A stretch of 64,000 bases of DNA from Pyropia haitanensis (lineage: Eukaryota > Rhodophyta > Bangiophyceae > Bangiales > Bangiaceae), in the NCBI GenBank assembly GCA_008729055.1, contig SDUX01000001.1, positions 1,364,001-1,428,000 of the forward strand, written 5' to 3'. Position numbers and translations under genes: made by a program. Positions 55,009-64,000 of this stretch are shown piece after piece. Under the pieces are notes generated by a model. The model searched no databases and was not told where the DNA came from. It saw only the letters and a program-made list of their open reading frames with translations. Each line of letters begins with the position of its first letter. The stretch's first letter is position 1.

Positions 55009-55170
55009 GTCTGGCGGCGGCGGCGGTGGGGGCGGCGGCGGCGGTGGCGGCAGGCGCGCCGCCTCCCGCTCGCGCAGCAGCCGATCGGCGGCCGACTCGG
55101 GGCGGGGCGCGAAGAAGAAGGGGCGCGGGGGGGGGGGGGGGGGCGCCGCCGGGGGGCCCGCGTCGGCCAT
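53432..55170 (-). CDS. Hypothetical proline-rich protein, two exons
   Basis: The ATG at 55170 starts MADAGPPAAPPPPPPRPFFF, then PESAADRLLREREAARL and long Pro runs. A folded-looking region follows: RLLSPTLPALRLLVHPTPG, AAIDARIHVSRRLVAWMVAA, GVSGLGFGVEAAAAPWLRLQ and VVPEVRLGLRLPLVGLGG. After further frame slips in C runs it reads ARLRQAVRVVPLVEAHRPTT and VMS. Exon 1 ends at 54317 (GTACGT donor); exon 2 starts at 53941 after CATCCCGTCACAG with LFFDQDQQAHLRRVADEVRA, then ALRGLLNRSAAAAGG, PDFPYARAAPP and a C-terminus EVWALPRRPLVPPRLPFVAP. The strand-rich SRRLVAWMV..GLGFGVEA...LRLQVVPEVRLGL pattern could be a beta-sheet membrane or lipid-interacting domain. I cannot name a family. Intron phase and frame agree, so coding is likely. 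Confidence 0.65.
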
Positions 55171-56135
55171 GGCGGCAGTGGCCAAAAAAAAAGAAAAAAA
55201 AAAAAAGCGGGGGGGGGGGGGGGGTGGCGGTGTGGCAGGAAGGGGGGGGGGGGGGGAGGGCGGAGCGGTGGGGGGGGGGAGGAGGAGAAGGAGAGCGGGC
55301 GGGGGGAAGGGGGGGGGGCGGGGGGGGGGGGGGGGGGGGGGCACCGCGACGGGGAGGACGCCGGTCGGCGCGGTGCCGTGGCGGCGGCGGGGCGGGCCGG
55401 CAGATCGCGGGGTGGACTGGATTGGCCGCCGCGGCTCGACGGGCGCGGCGCGTGCGCCTCGCGGCGCGGCGGGGCGCGCGTGGATCGCGGCGGCCACGGC
55501 GGCACGCGTCGCGGCGTGGGGCCGAGACCCCACCGGCGCCCGGCAAGGACCGAGCCGCGCCACAGCCGGCCGCCCGCGGGGCGGAGCCGACCCCGCGCGC
55601 GGCGGTGTCCCGCGCATCCGCCACGCGCCGGCGGGCACCGGCGGCGCGCCGAGCGCGGTCCCCCCCCCCCCCCCTGCCCCACATCACCCGGCAGGCCCGC
55701 CCGCCGGCCCGCCCGCCCGCCCGCCCGCCCGCCCGCGTCGGCGGCGCGCGGTTCGCCGCGGCGCCCCCCCACCGGCGGCGGCTGCTTGGCCGCCCAGCCC
55801 GACCCGCCTGTCCCGCCGGTGGGTGTGCGCGCGGCCGCGGGCGGCGCCCCGCGGTGCTGTGCACACCCCCCGCACACGGGGTGGAGGCGGCGACCGAGAG
55901 CCGAGCGGAAAAAAGGAGGAGGGACAGACAAGACCGCACGCAGGGGTCGGCAACAAGAGAAAGAAAGAAAAAAAAAAAAGGGAAAAACCTGAGCACTCCC
56001 GCCGCATCCGCGGCGGCGGGCTCGCGGCGGCGGCTGCCCGCTCCCGCGCCCACCACCCCATCGACCCGTTCTCTGGCGGGGGGGGGGGGGGGGAAAGAGC
56101 ACCGACGGCGGCCCGGCCGGCCGGCCGGCCGGCCG
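55171..56135. other. Spacer, GC-rich, no supported gene
   Basis: Minus-strand ORFs through this interval are Arg/Gly/Pro compositional. Two A-rich tracts (55182-55206 and 55960-55980) and a (CCGG)n tract adjoining the NASP stop are the only notable features. Confidence 0.4.
56113..56134. repeat. (CCGG)n tract next to NASP stop codon
   Basis: CCGG repeated about five times, one base before the TGA of the minus-strand gene. A similar tract lies at 39350-39372. Confidence 0.8.
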
Positions 56136-57174
56136 TCACGTCAGCGCGGCGCCGGCCGGCGGGTCCACCTTGAGCCGCTTGGCGTCGGGCTCCCCCCCCG
56201 CCGCCGGGGCGTCTGCGTCGGCGGCCGCCGCCGCCGCCGTCGGGCAGACGGCCTTGCCGTCCGCGGCCGTCGGTGGCGCCGCCGCGGCGGCGGCGGCGGC
56301 GGCGGCGGCGGCCGCGGCGGCGGCGGCGGCGGCGGCGCTGGGCGGCGCGGCCGTTGCGCCGACCGCCCCCCCCCCGCCCGCCCCACCGGCGGCGGCGGCC
56401 GGCACCGCCGTCGCGGCGGCCGGCGGCGGCCGGCGCTTGCGGCCCTTGACGGCGACCGGCACGACGGGCACGGCGGCGGGGGCGCCCCCCCCCGCCCCCC
56501 CCGCCGCCCCAAACCCTATCCGCGTGCCCACATCCGCGGCGGCGGCGGCGGCGGTGCCCGCCGGCCGGCCCGGCCGCCGCGGCGCCCCCCCCCCCCCCCC
56601 CGCGTCAATCTTGGCCTGCGCCGCCGCCATGGCCGCCGCAAACCCCTCATACTCGTCGGTCATCTCGGCAAGCACCGCCGCGTCGGCCGCCGCGGCGGCC
56701 GCGTCCGTCGGCGCAATGCCGGCGGCGCCGCCGGCGGCACCGCCGGCCGCGCCGTGCACGACCGTGCGGAACGCGTCGACCGCCGCGCGGAGCGCGGCGA
56801 CCGCGTCGAGCGGCTGGTCCTTGCGCAGCGCCGCGTAGCGGCGGTGGTGGAGCGACGCGGTCAGCCGCGCGGCGGCGGGCCCGCCGTGGGCGGCCGCCAC
56901 GCCCGCGGCGGCGGCGTACTCGGCCGCCGCGTCGGCGGGCGCGTCGAGGGCGGCGCGGAGCTCGCCGAGCGCCTCGTGGGCAACGACGAGCCGCGGCCAC
57001 GCGGCGGGGAGGTGCCGCCGGAGGGACACGCGCGCGCACTCGAGCTGCTCCCAGGCCAGCTCTGAGAGGTCCGCGTCGGTCGCGTCGCCGTCCGACGCGT
57101 CGTCGGGGTCGTCGGCAGGGGCGTCGGCGGTGGCGGCGGCGGCGGCGGCGGGGGTGCCAGCACCGGCCTTGGTG

Positions 57175-57206
<32 letters not shown>

Positions 57207-58371
57207 TGCCTTGGTCGCGGCCGCAAGGGGGGGGTCCGCGTCCGCCTTGGTAGAAGCACCAACGGTGGCGCCGGGCGCGGCCTTGGGGGACGCACCACCG
57301 GGGGCGCCGGCGTCAGCCGTGGCGGTGGCGGCCGTGGGGGCGTCGGCATCCGCCGTGGCGGTGGCGGCCGTGGGGGCGTCGGCATCCGCCTCGGTGGCGG
57401 CCGCCGCGGGGGCGGCAGCGTCGGCATTGGCAGCGGCCGCGGCGGGCGCGGCGGCGGCGTCCGTGGTGGCGGCCGCCGCGGGGGCGCCGGCGTCGGGCTT
57501 GGCGGCCGCCGCCGCGGGGGCGGTCGTGCCACCCGCGGTAGCGGCGGCCTTGGCGTCACTGGCCGCGGCCGTGCCGCCGCTGGCGGCCGCGCCCGTGTCC
57601 CCGGCCACCGCCGCACCCGACGGTGCCGGCGCCGCCGGCGTCGCGTCCGCTCCATCCCCCCCCAGACCCGCCGCCGGCGCGTCTGGCACGGCCGCGGCGG
57701 CCGCCGCCAGGGCGGCAACCACCCCTGCGGGCGGCGCGTCGAGCACCGCCCCCCCCGGGTGGCGGAAAACTCGAGCCCCCCGTCCGAGTCGTCCCCCTCC
57801 GCCTCGCGGTCATCGTCGTCGTCCGTATCCGCCTCCGCGTCGGGGTCCCCCCCCCCACGGCGGCCGAGCCGAGCACCCCCCCCTCGCACAGCTGCTCCTT
57901 GAGTACCCCGAGGAGGCCGCGGCCGTAGCCCAGCTGCAGCTCTGCAAAGCCGAGCGTGTCCTGCAGCGCCGGCGTGCCGGCCGGGCGGGCGGCCGAGCCG
58001 GCGGCGGCGGTCGGGCCAGAGGCGGCGGCGGCGGCGGCGGCAGCGGCAGCGGCGGCGGCGGCAGCGGCGGCGGCGGGGGTGGTGACGGCCGCCTCGGTGG
58101 CGTCCCGGAACACCCGCTCCAGCGCCGCGCACGCGGCGGCGGGCGTCGGCACGACCGGCACGGGGGTCTCCTCGTCGTCCTCCTGGTGGGGAGCTGGCGC
58201 CCGGGCGGCGGGGGGGGTGGCCGCGGCGGTGGCGGACAGGCCGGTGCCGATGGTGCCCGCCGCGGCCGCGTCCTCGGCGGCGTAAAAGAGGGCCATCGCG
58301 TCGTCAAAGCGGGTGGCAATGTCGGCGGAGAAGGCGGACGCGACGGCGTCGAGGACGGCGGCCGACGCCAT
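56136..58371 (-). CDS. NASP: NASP/Hif1/Sim3-like histone H3 chaperone (SHNi-TPR)
   Basis: The ATG at 58371 begins MASAAVLDAVASAFSADIAT, a first TPR-like helix pair with RFDDAMALFYAAEDAAA. LGFAELQLGYGRGLLGVLKE follows after a poly-Ala insert. An acidic segment DAEADTDDDDDREAEGDDSD is reached by a frame slip at the C10 run 57847-57856, and a second slip at the C run 57749-57756 links it to AVLDAPPAGVVAAL. A long Ala-rich repeat region precedes DLSELAWEQLECARVSLRRH, RLVVAHEALGELRAALDAPA, ASLHHRRYAALRKDQ and LDAVAALRAAVDAFRTVV, the paired helices of the SHNi-TPR motif. The C-terminus has VLAEMTDEYEGFAAAM and basic signals KGRKRRPP and DAKRLKVD. The interrupted TPR2 with an acidic loop, the C-terminal TPRs and nuclear signals match NASP-family proteins that hold histone H3-H4 before chromatin assembly. 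Stop TGA at 56136-56138. Confidence 0.82.
57316..57387 (-). repeat. 36-bp in-frame tandem repeat inside the NASP-like gene
   Basis: Two identical 36-base units (57316-57351 and 57352-57387) encode the 12-residue unit TADADAPTAATA on the minus strand. Degenerate copies flank them. Confidence 0.9.
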
Positions 58372-59536
58372 GGCGCGCGACCGGTTTGGGTGACGCGCGC
58401 AGCGGCGGGCGGCCGGCAGCTCAGCAGGGATGGCACGGGGATTGGTGGACGGACAGCGGGGAGGCGGGGGGGGGAGAGCGATGCAAGGTGCGGGCGAGAG
58501 CCGCGGGCAGTGTGGGTGCCAGACGAGCCAGAGACACCAGCAGGACAGCCGGCACTGCCAGCAGCACCGGCAAGGCGACGGGTGCGGCGCTCGGTGGCGT
58601 CCGTGCGGTAGCGCCCACGCGCGTGCGCGGCCACCGACGACGCAGCAGCGTGTCCGCCGAGAGGTGTGCGCAGCCAGTCGACGGCGGCCGATGGCGGGGA
58701 AGGCGGGACGTGCGGAGCGCGCCCCCCCCCCACCCACGCTCACGCTCACGCACGCGACCAGTGGCCCAAACGGCGTGCACCCGCGGCAAGGAAATTTGGC
58801 GCCAACAAGAACATTTTATTGACAGTTTCATAGAGTAAATGTATTTGTAGGTCGCATCAGGTATCGATTTCAGCAGTCGTATGGTTTGGGAAAACCAATT
58901 GGGAGACCTTTCGCCGCACAGCCTCGTTGGCGTAGCCTTCCCAAACAATAGGGATGGGTACGACTCAACCCCGCCCGCTTTGGGCAGCGCCCACTGGATG
59001 ACCACCACTGATGGGAGGCCCCCGCGGCGCGCCACGGCGGGTCCTCCCCAACCGGCGGGCGTATCCTATCCGTTCCTCTCCCGGCGACGGCTCGAGCGCG
59101 TGACGAGGGACCACAACCGCGCCGGACTCAACAACGCACCGCCGAGCCCTCCCGCACGTGCGCTCCGCCTGGCAGCACCGCGGGCGGCGTCCACACCGAG
59201 TGCCCCCTCCCGCGCTGGCGCGCCAGCGCGTCGCTCATCCTCGCGGCGGCCGCCGCTGGCATCCATCGCCTCTCTCGTCTTCTGCCGGCGGCCGCGGACT
59301 GTCTACTCCTTGTCCGACCGCGGCTGTCGGGGTGTGGCCGCCCCCCCTGCCCCTTGGCTGGGGCTAGCTAGCCTCCCCGTCTCTATCCTTTTTTTTTTTT
59401 TTTTTTCTCTTGCGACTTTGCCTTCTCCTCGCCAGCTCCTCTGTGAATCTACCCCCTTACTCGGCTGTTCTTCTCCTCCCCCCCCCCCTATTTTTTCTTT
59501 CCTCGCCGCTGTCGGCGCGGCCCCCTGCGGTTGGCC
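58372..59536. other. 1.2-kb divergent intergenic region (NASP-like / RING-E2)
   Basis: Bases 58790-58960 form a strikingly A/T-rich patch (ACATTTTATTGACAGTTTCA and following) in GC-rich surroundings. A T18 tract lies at 59390-59407, shortly upstream of the plus-strand start. These may be promoter or untranslated elements of the two divergent genes. Confidence 0.4.
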
Positions 59537-60004
59537 ATGGCGCCTGCGGGGGGCCCGCCAGTAGTCATCCTCGATGACGGGGAGGAGGAGGAGGAGGCCG
59601 GGCTGCCGCCGCCGCCAGCGGTCATTGGCGGCGGCGGTGGTGGCGGTCGCGGCGGCCCCGCCGCCGCCACCGGCGCGGGCGTGGCCAGTGGCGCCATCGA
59701 TGTGGACTTGGAGGTGGTGGAGACATCCCCGCCGCCGCCCCGCCGCGCCGCAGCGGCCGCGGCGCGCGGCGGGTCGCGCCCGCGGCGGCCGGCCGCGGCG
59801 GCCGACGACGACGACGCGGAGCTGGTCGTCCTCGACGACGCCCTCGTGGTGGGTGCGGCTGGCGGGCGGGGCGGGGGGGTGCCGCCGTCGGCAGCAACGA
59901 CGCCCGACGTTAAGGGGGCAAGGCGCGGCGGCGGTGTTGGCGGCGGCGGTGGTGCCGGCGCGCCCGGGTGTGACGCCTGTGGCGCGGCGGCCGTGTCGCG
60001 CGCC

Positions 60005-60035
<31 letters not shown>

Positions 60036-63000
60036 GCGGCGGCGGCGGCGGCGGCGTGCCGGTACCGTGGGTGCGCATCGCGCGGTGCCGCCACGGCCTC
60101 TGCGCGACGTGTGCGCTGGGCGCGGTGGCATCGACAAGAGAGGGGTCGGTGGGGGGACGCGCTTTGGGGCGCGACGACCCCGCCACGCCGTCGCCGGCGC
60201 TCGCGGCGGCCGTGTCCACAGCGGTGGCCGCGGTGACGGCCGCGGCGGCAGGGGCGGTCGAGGCGGTGGGGGAGGCGAGCGCCTGCGGCGGAACGGCTGG
60301 GTCGAGCGTGGTGGGCACACCCAGTGGCGGGGGGGAGGTGGGTGGGCCCGCCGTGGGGGAGCCCCCCGACGACCTTGGGCCGGCCGTGCTGCTGGATGAT
60401 GTTTCGGTCGAGCTGGGCGAGGACGCCGTCGCCGCGGCGCTGCTGGGCGACACGCCCCTCGGCGGGCCAGTGGCCGCGGCCGACGCGGCGCGGGAGGGCA
60501 GCGACGCCGCGTCAGACGGAGCCCCATTAGACGGCGGCGGCGCCACGCCACCCCCCCCCCGGCGAGCGACGCGGGCGACGTCGACGCGCCGCCGCCGCCG
60601 CTGCCGCCACCGCCGCCGCCCGCCCTGCCCACCGTGCGGGCGGACCCGTGCTGCCCCGTTGGCCGCTGCCGCGCGCCGCTCGCAGGCGCCGAGGCGGACC
60701 GCTGCCTCGCCGCCCCCGACGCGGACGCGCTCTTTGCGCCCGTCCTCACCGCGTTTGGCACCTGGTACGACGCGTGGGCGGCGCCCAAGGACGTGGACGC
60801 GCCCGTACCCGTCTTTCCGTGGCTCGTCGGCGGTGGACCGAGCGAAGCGGCCGCGGCCGCGGCGGGGGCGGGGGCGGGGGCGGCCGGGCCGCCGTCGGCG
60901 CGGCGGCCGCCCGTCGCGGCGCCGCGGTCGGCGGTGGGCTTTCAAATCGGGCTCGTCCTCTTTGACGGCGAGGAGGATGACGGCTCGTGGCTGACTGACG
61001 ACCTGCCCGCCGCGTTTGAGCCGCTGTGGGTGGCCGAGGGGGGGGGGCTCGCCTCCGCCATTGCCGCTGCGTCGGCCGCCGCGCCCGCTGCCGCCGCCGC
61101 CGCCGCCGCGGTCCTCGCTGTGGACGATGTGGATGGCGACAGCGAGGGGGCGGCGGCGGGCGGTGCCGCGTCCGACGCGACCGCCAACGCGACCGCCGAT
61201 ACGGCTAGCCCGCCGCCAGAGCCCCTCTCGTTGCCACCCCCCGTGCCCCCCCCGGCAGCGTCGCCCATCTGGCGGTGTGCGCTGTGTGGGGGCGGCTCGG
61301 TGCCGCGGCCGTCGGGCGCGGCGGGCCGCCACCCCCCGCGTGGGTGCACTGCGCGTTGGCGCGGGCGGTGGGGATAGTGGAGATTGTGCGCGCCCTCCGC
61401 AAGTCCCTCGCCTACTCGTCCGAGCTCGAGTCGGAGCTGGCGGGCGGCGGTGACGACACCGACGCCGCCGACGGGCCAGCTGGCGGTGGCGACATGGATG
61501 GCGACGGCGCGGGGGGTGGCGACGGCGTGGAGGACGGCGCCGCCGCGGCCGCCGCCGCCGCGGGTGCCCCTGCTGCAGGCCCCGCCACGCCAGACGCGGT
61601 GTCGTCGGCCCGGGCGGGCCGGTCGTCTGGCAAGCGCCCGGCGGGGACCGCAGAGCGCACTGCCTTGGGCCGGTGGCGGAAACGCCAACGGGGTGGCGCC
61701 GCCGCCGCCGCCGGCGGGTCCCACAAGGCGCGCACCGTCCCGCAGGCGCGGGGCTTTGTCAAGGGCACCGGCTATGGGGGCAACCGGGGCCCGGAGTGGA
61801 AGGCCAAGGGCGCCAACCTCCGCGCCCGCGACGCGGCCGACGACGCGACCGCCGCGGGCTGGCTCGGCCGGTTACGCTGCTTCCTGTTGCCGCCGCGGGA
61901 GGCGCCGCCGCGGGTGACGGCCGACGGCGCCGCCGGCGGTGGCGTTGCTTCGGTCGGTGGGGGGTCCGCTTCGTGGCCGCCGTACCTGCGGCTGCTGTTG
62001 CGACGGACGGGGCTGGTGACCGTCCTCGGTCACGTGTTTATGAACGGCTCGATGATGGAGCTGGGCCAGCGGGCGGTGCTGTACACGGCGAGCCTCGGCG
62101 TGGTCACCGCCCTGACGTCCGTCGCGTCCCTGTCGGCGCTCCTCACCGAGCACGTCACCGACGAGGGCGCGACGGTCGCGTCGCTGGTGGACGGCATGGC
62201 CCGTCAGGTGCGGGTGCTGAGCGCGGGGGCGGGGGCGGCCAACCTGCCGCCCGCGACGGGGGCGCTGGTCAAGCAGGTCCGCCGGACGGTGCGGGCGCTC
62301 AACCGGGCAGACGTGCTGGGGGTGGGCGGCGGCCTCTTGGCGGGCGGCGGCGGCGGCGGTGGGGGTGGCGGCGGCGGCGGCGGCGGCAGCGGTGGCCCCG
62401 CCGGCGACGCCGACGACGCGGCCGACGGCGGCGACGGCGGCGACGGTGCGGGCGTGCAGGCCGCTGCCGAGGCGGCCTACGTGCGCGCGATGAAGCGGCT
62501 GCAGTTTGAGACGGTCCCCGACCTGGTCGGCCGCTCCACATACCGCGCCGAGGCGGCGTGGCGGTCGGGCGCGCCCGGTGGCCCCGCCGCCAAAGGGCGC
62601 CTCCTTCGCCTCTCCCAAGAGGTCGCCTCCCTGTCGGGCTCGCTGCCCCTGTTTTGGGCGTCGGGCGTGCTGCTGCGCGTCGACGAGGACCGGTTTGACA
62701 TTCTCCGCGCGCTCGTCTTTGGCCCCGAGGGCACCCCCTACGCGCACGGCGCGTTTGTGTTTGACTTTTTCCTCCCCGCCGCGTTCCCTCGCGTGCCGCC
62801 GCTGGCCAAGCTGCTCACGACCGGCGGCGGGCGGGTGCGGTTCAACCCCAACCTGTACAAGGACGGGCGGGTGTGCCTGTCGCTGCTCGGCACGTGGGCG
62901 GGCCCGTCGTGGACCGAGGCGTCGACGCTGCTGCAGGTGCTGGTCAGCATCCAGAGCCTCATCCTGGTGGCGGAGCCCTACTTTAACGAGCCGGGCTACG

Positions 63001-63328
63001 AGAGCTCCATGGGCACCCCGTCGGGCCGCGCCGTCAGCGAGCGGTACAACGTGGCCGTCCGTCGCAATACGGTCGTCTACGCCATGACCGACGCGCTCCG
63101 CCGGCCGCCGCCCGAGTTCCGTGACGCCCTCCGCACCCACTTTCGGCTCAAGGCGTCGGCGGTGCGCGCGACGGTGGCTGCCTGGGCGGCCGAGGGGGGG
63201 GCGGGGGGGGGGGGGGGAAGGGCCGCTACCTGCCGGGCGCCGAGCCGGTCGCGCTGACGGCCGCCGACGTGGCGGCGCTCGAGGCGGAGCTGGACAAGCT
63301 GACGGTCGGGCCGCCAGAGGTCTTGTAG
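59537..63328 (+). CDS. BIRC6-like E2 ubiquitin-conjugating enzyme with N-terminal RING-like and PHD-like zinc motifs
   Basis: The ATG at 59537 starts MAPAGGPPVVILDDGEEEEE. GCDACGAAAVSR, then a Gly insert, then ARCRHGLCATC give C-x2-C...C-x-H-x2-C-x2-C. After a long insert and a frame slip at the C10 run 60551-60560, DPCCPVGRCRAPL could supply the last RING pair. Further on, IWRCALCGGGS and, after a slip at 61333-61338, AWVHCALARAVG look like a partial PHD-type finger. The C-terminal third is an E2 domain of the BIRC6/BRUCE type: RLSQEVASLSGSLPLFW, LVFGPEGTPYAHGAFVFDFF, FPRVPPLAKLLTTGGG, RVRFNPNLYKDGRVCLSLLG with the catalytic Cys codon at 62874-62876, LLQVLVSIQSLILVAEPYFN and EPGYESSMGTPSGRA. 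After the G15 run 63203-63217 the frame supplies KGRYLPGAEPVALTAADVAA and TAG at 63326-63328. E2 identity is firm; a single E3-E2 polypeptide is inferred across repaired frames. Confidence 0.85.
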
Positions 63329-64000
63329 CTCCTTATTTTCCTCTTTTTTTTTTTTTTTTCCTTGTGTGCGCGTGTGCGTGCCGTCGTTGTGCTCGCGCGG
63401 TGGTGTCCGCCCACCGGCGGCCGTGCGCCGTTGGCGGGGCGGGGCGGAGCGGGGCGGCCCACGGCGGCCGGCGCCACCCCCCGTCCCCTCCCTCCCGCAC
63501 GGTCCTGTCCAGGCGGGAGGCCAGGGACTCGTCATGCCGGCCGAGGCGAGGGGGGACGAGCAGGCGGGAGGGAGGCGGGGGGGGGAGTGGGCGTCGACCC
63601 GCGGTGCAGCCGCGGCTGTGCCCCCCCCCCTGTGCGGCCACCGTCGCGGGGCGGACGCGGCTTGCCGCGTTGGCGGGGTGGGTGACACGGACGGGCGGCG
63701 CGACGGCGGCGGCCGAGGGTCCTACCGGGGGGGGCCCTCGCTGCCGTTGGGAGGCACGCTGGTGCCTCGCCCTGCGGGGCAGCGGGGTGGGGGGGAAGGG
63801 CGCGCCCCCGTAGCCGCCTCGCGTCGCGCAGTGGCGCGCGAGTGGGGCGGCACGGGCTGCGCCAAAAGAACGCGGCCACCGCGGCGCGCACCACAACCGT
63901 TGACGGTCGGCGGGAAGCGCGTCTCTCGAGGCTGGCCGGGAGGCGGCGCGCGGCGGGAGCAGCGGCGGCAACGGACGCCCAGACGGGGACGGCCACGCTG
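63329..64000. other. 3' flank of the E2 gene, no gene seen
   Basis: Begins with a T-rich stretch (T17 at 63343-63359), probably a 3' untranslated region, then GC-rich low-complexity sequence to the window end. No ORF has a recognisable motif. Confidence 0.4.

Noticed and set aside
63333..63996. Minus-strand ORFs at the right edge
   Set aside because: Arg/Pro/Ala compositional frames overlapping the E2 3' region; no motif.

Overview
This is nuclear DNA from a eukaryote. It is extremely GC-rich, probably over 70%. Several genes have spliceosomal introns, intergenic spaces are long, and there are no operons or Shine-Dalgarno sites. The organism very likely carries a plastid: the window encodes a plant-type lycopene cyclase, a conserved plastid-protein relative of plants, several proteins with Ala/Arg-rich transit-like N-termini, and a glycosyltransferase resembling a cyanobacterial enzyme. 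The GC bias, few introns, poly-Ala/Gly/Pro-rich proteins and clock-type SHAQK MYB best fit a bangiophyte red alga (Porphyra/Pyropia type). A GC-rich green alga cannot be excluded. The organism call is inference.

Layout, left to right. 1-5.35 kb: 3'-incomplete START-like protein gene on the minus strand, then a long spacer with a lower-GC island. 5.35-9.35 kb: SHAQKYF-class MYB gene (+). 11.8-16.3 kb: P4-ATPase lipid flippase (+). 16.6-19.3 kb: PH-domain AGC kinase (-). 21.1-22.7 kb: GT4 glycosyltransferase (-). 24.2-26.1 kb: protein with apparent ubiquitin-like repeats (+). 26.8-27.0 kb: N-terminal remnant of a parvulin (-). 27.6-29.3 kb: ALG3 (+). 29.7-30.8 kb: Nudix hydrolase (-). 31.5-33.1 kb: peptidyl-tRNA hydrolase (+). 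34.4-37.4 kb: two weakly characterised genes (+). 40.3-42.0 kb: cyclin (-). 46.7-47.9 kb: conserved plastid-type protein (-). 48.7-50.5 kb: lycopene cyclase (-). 51.7-52.9 kb: alpha/beta-hydrolase (+). 53.4-55.2 kb: hypothetical (-). 56.1-58.4 kb: NASP-like histone chaperone (-). 59.5-63.3 kb: RING-like/E2 ubiquitin enzyme (+).

These are unrelated housekeeping genes (lipid flipping, N-glycosylation, translation quality control, carotenoids, ubiquitin, chromatin, cell cycle), not a pathway cluster. Several neighbours are divergently arranged and may share upstream regions. I see no CRISPR array, phage, rRNA, tRNA or defence island.

Two window-wide properties matter for any reader. First, about eleven genes change reading frame exactly at long G or C homopolymers, so no single open frame spells the protein; sequence errors are the likeliest cause, with true polymorphism or unrecognised introns as alternatives. 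Second, nearly all introns use a GTACGT or GTGCGT donor. Long antisense ORFs are abundant because stop codons are rare at this GC content, and I did not annotate them.
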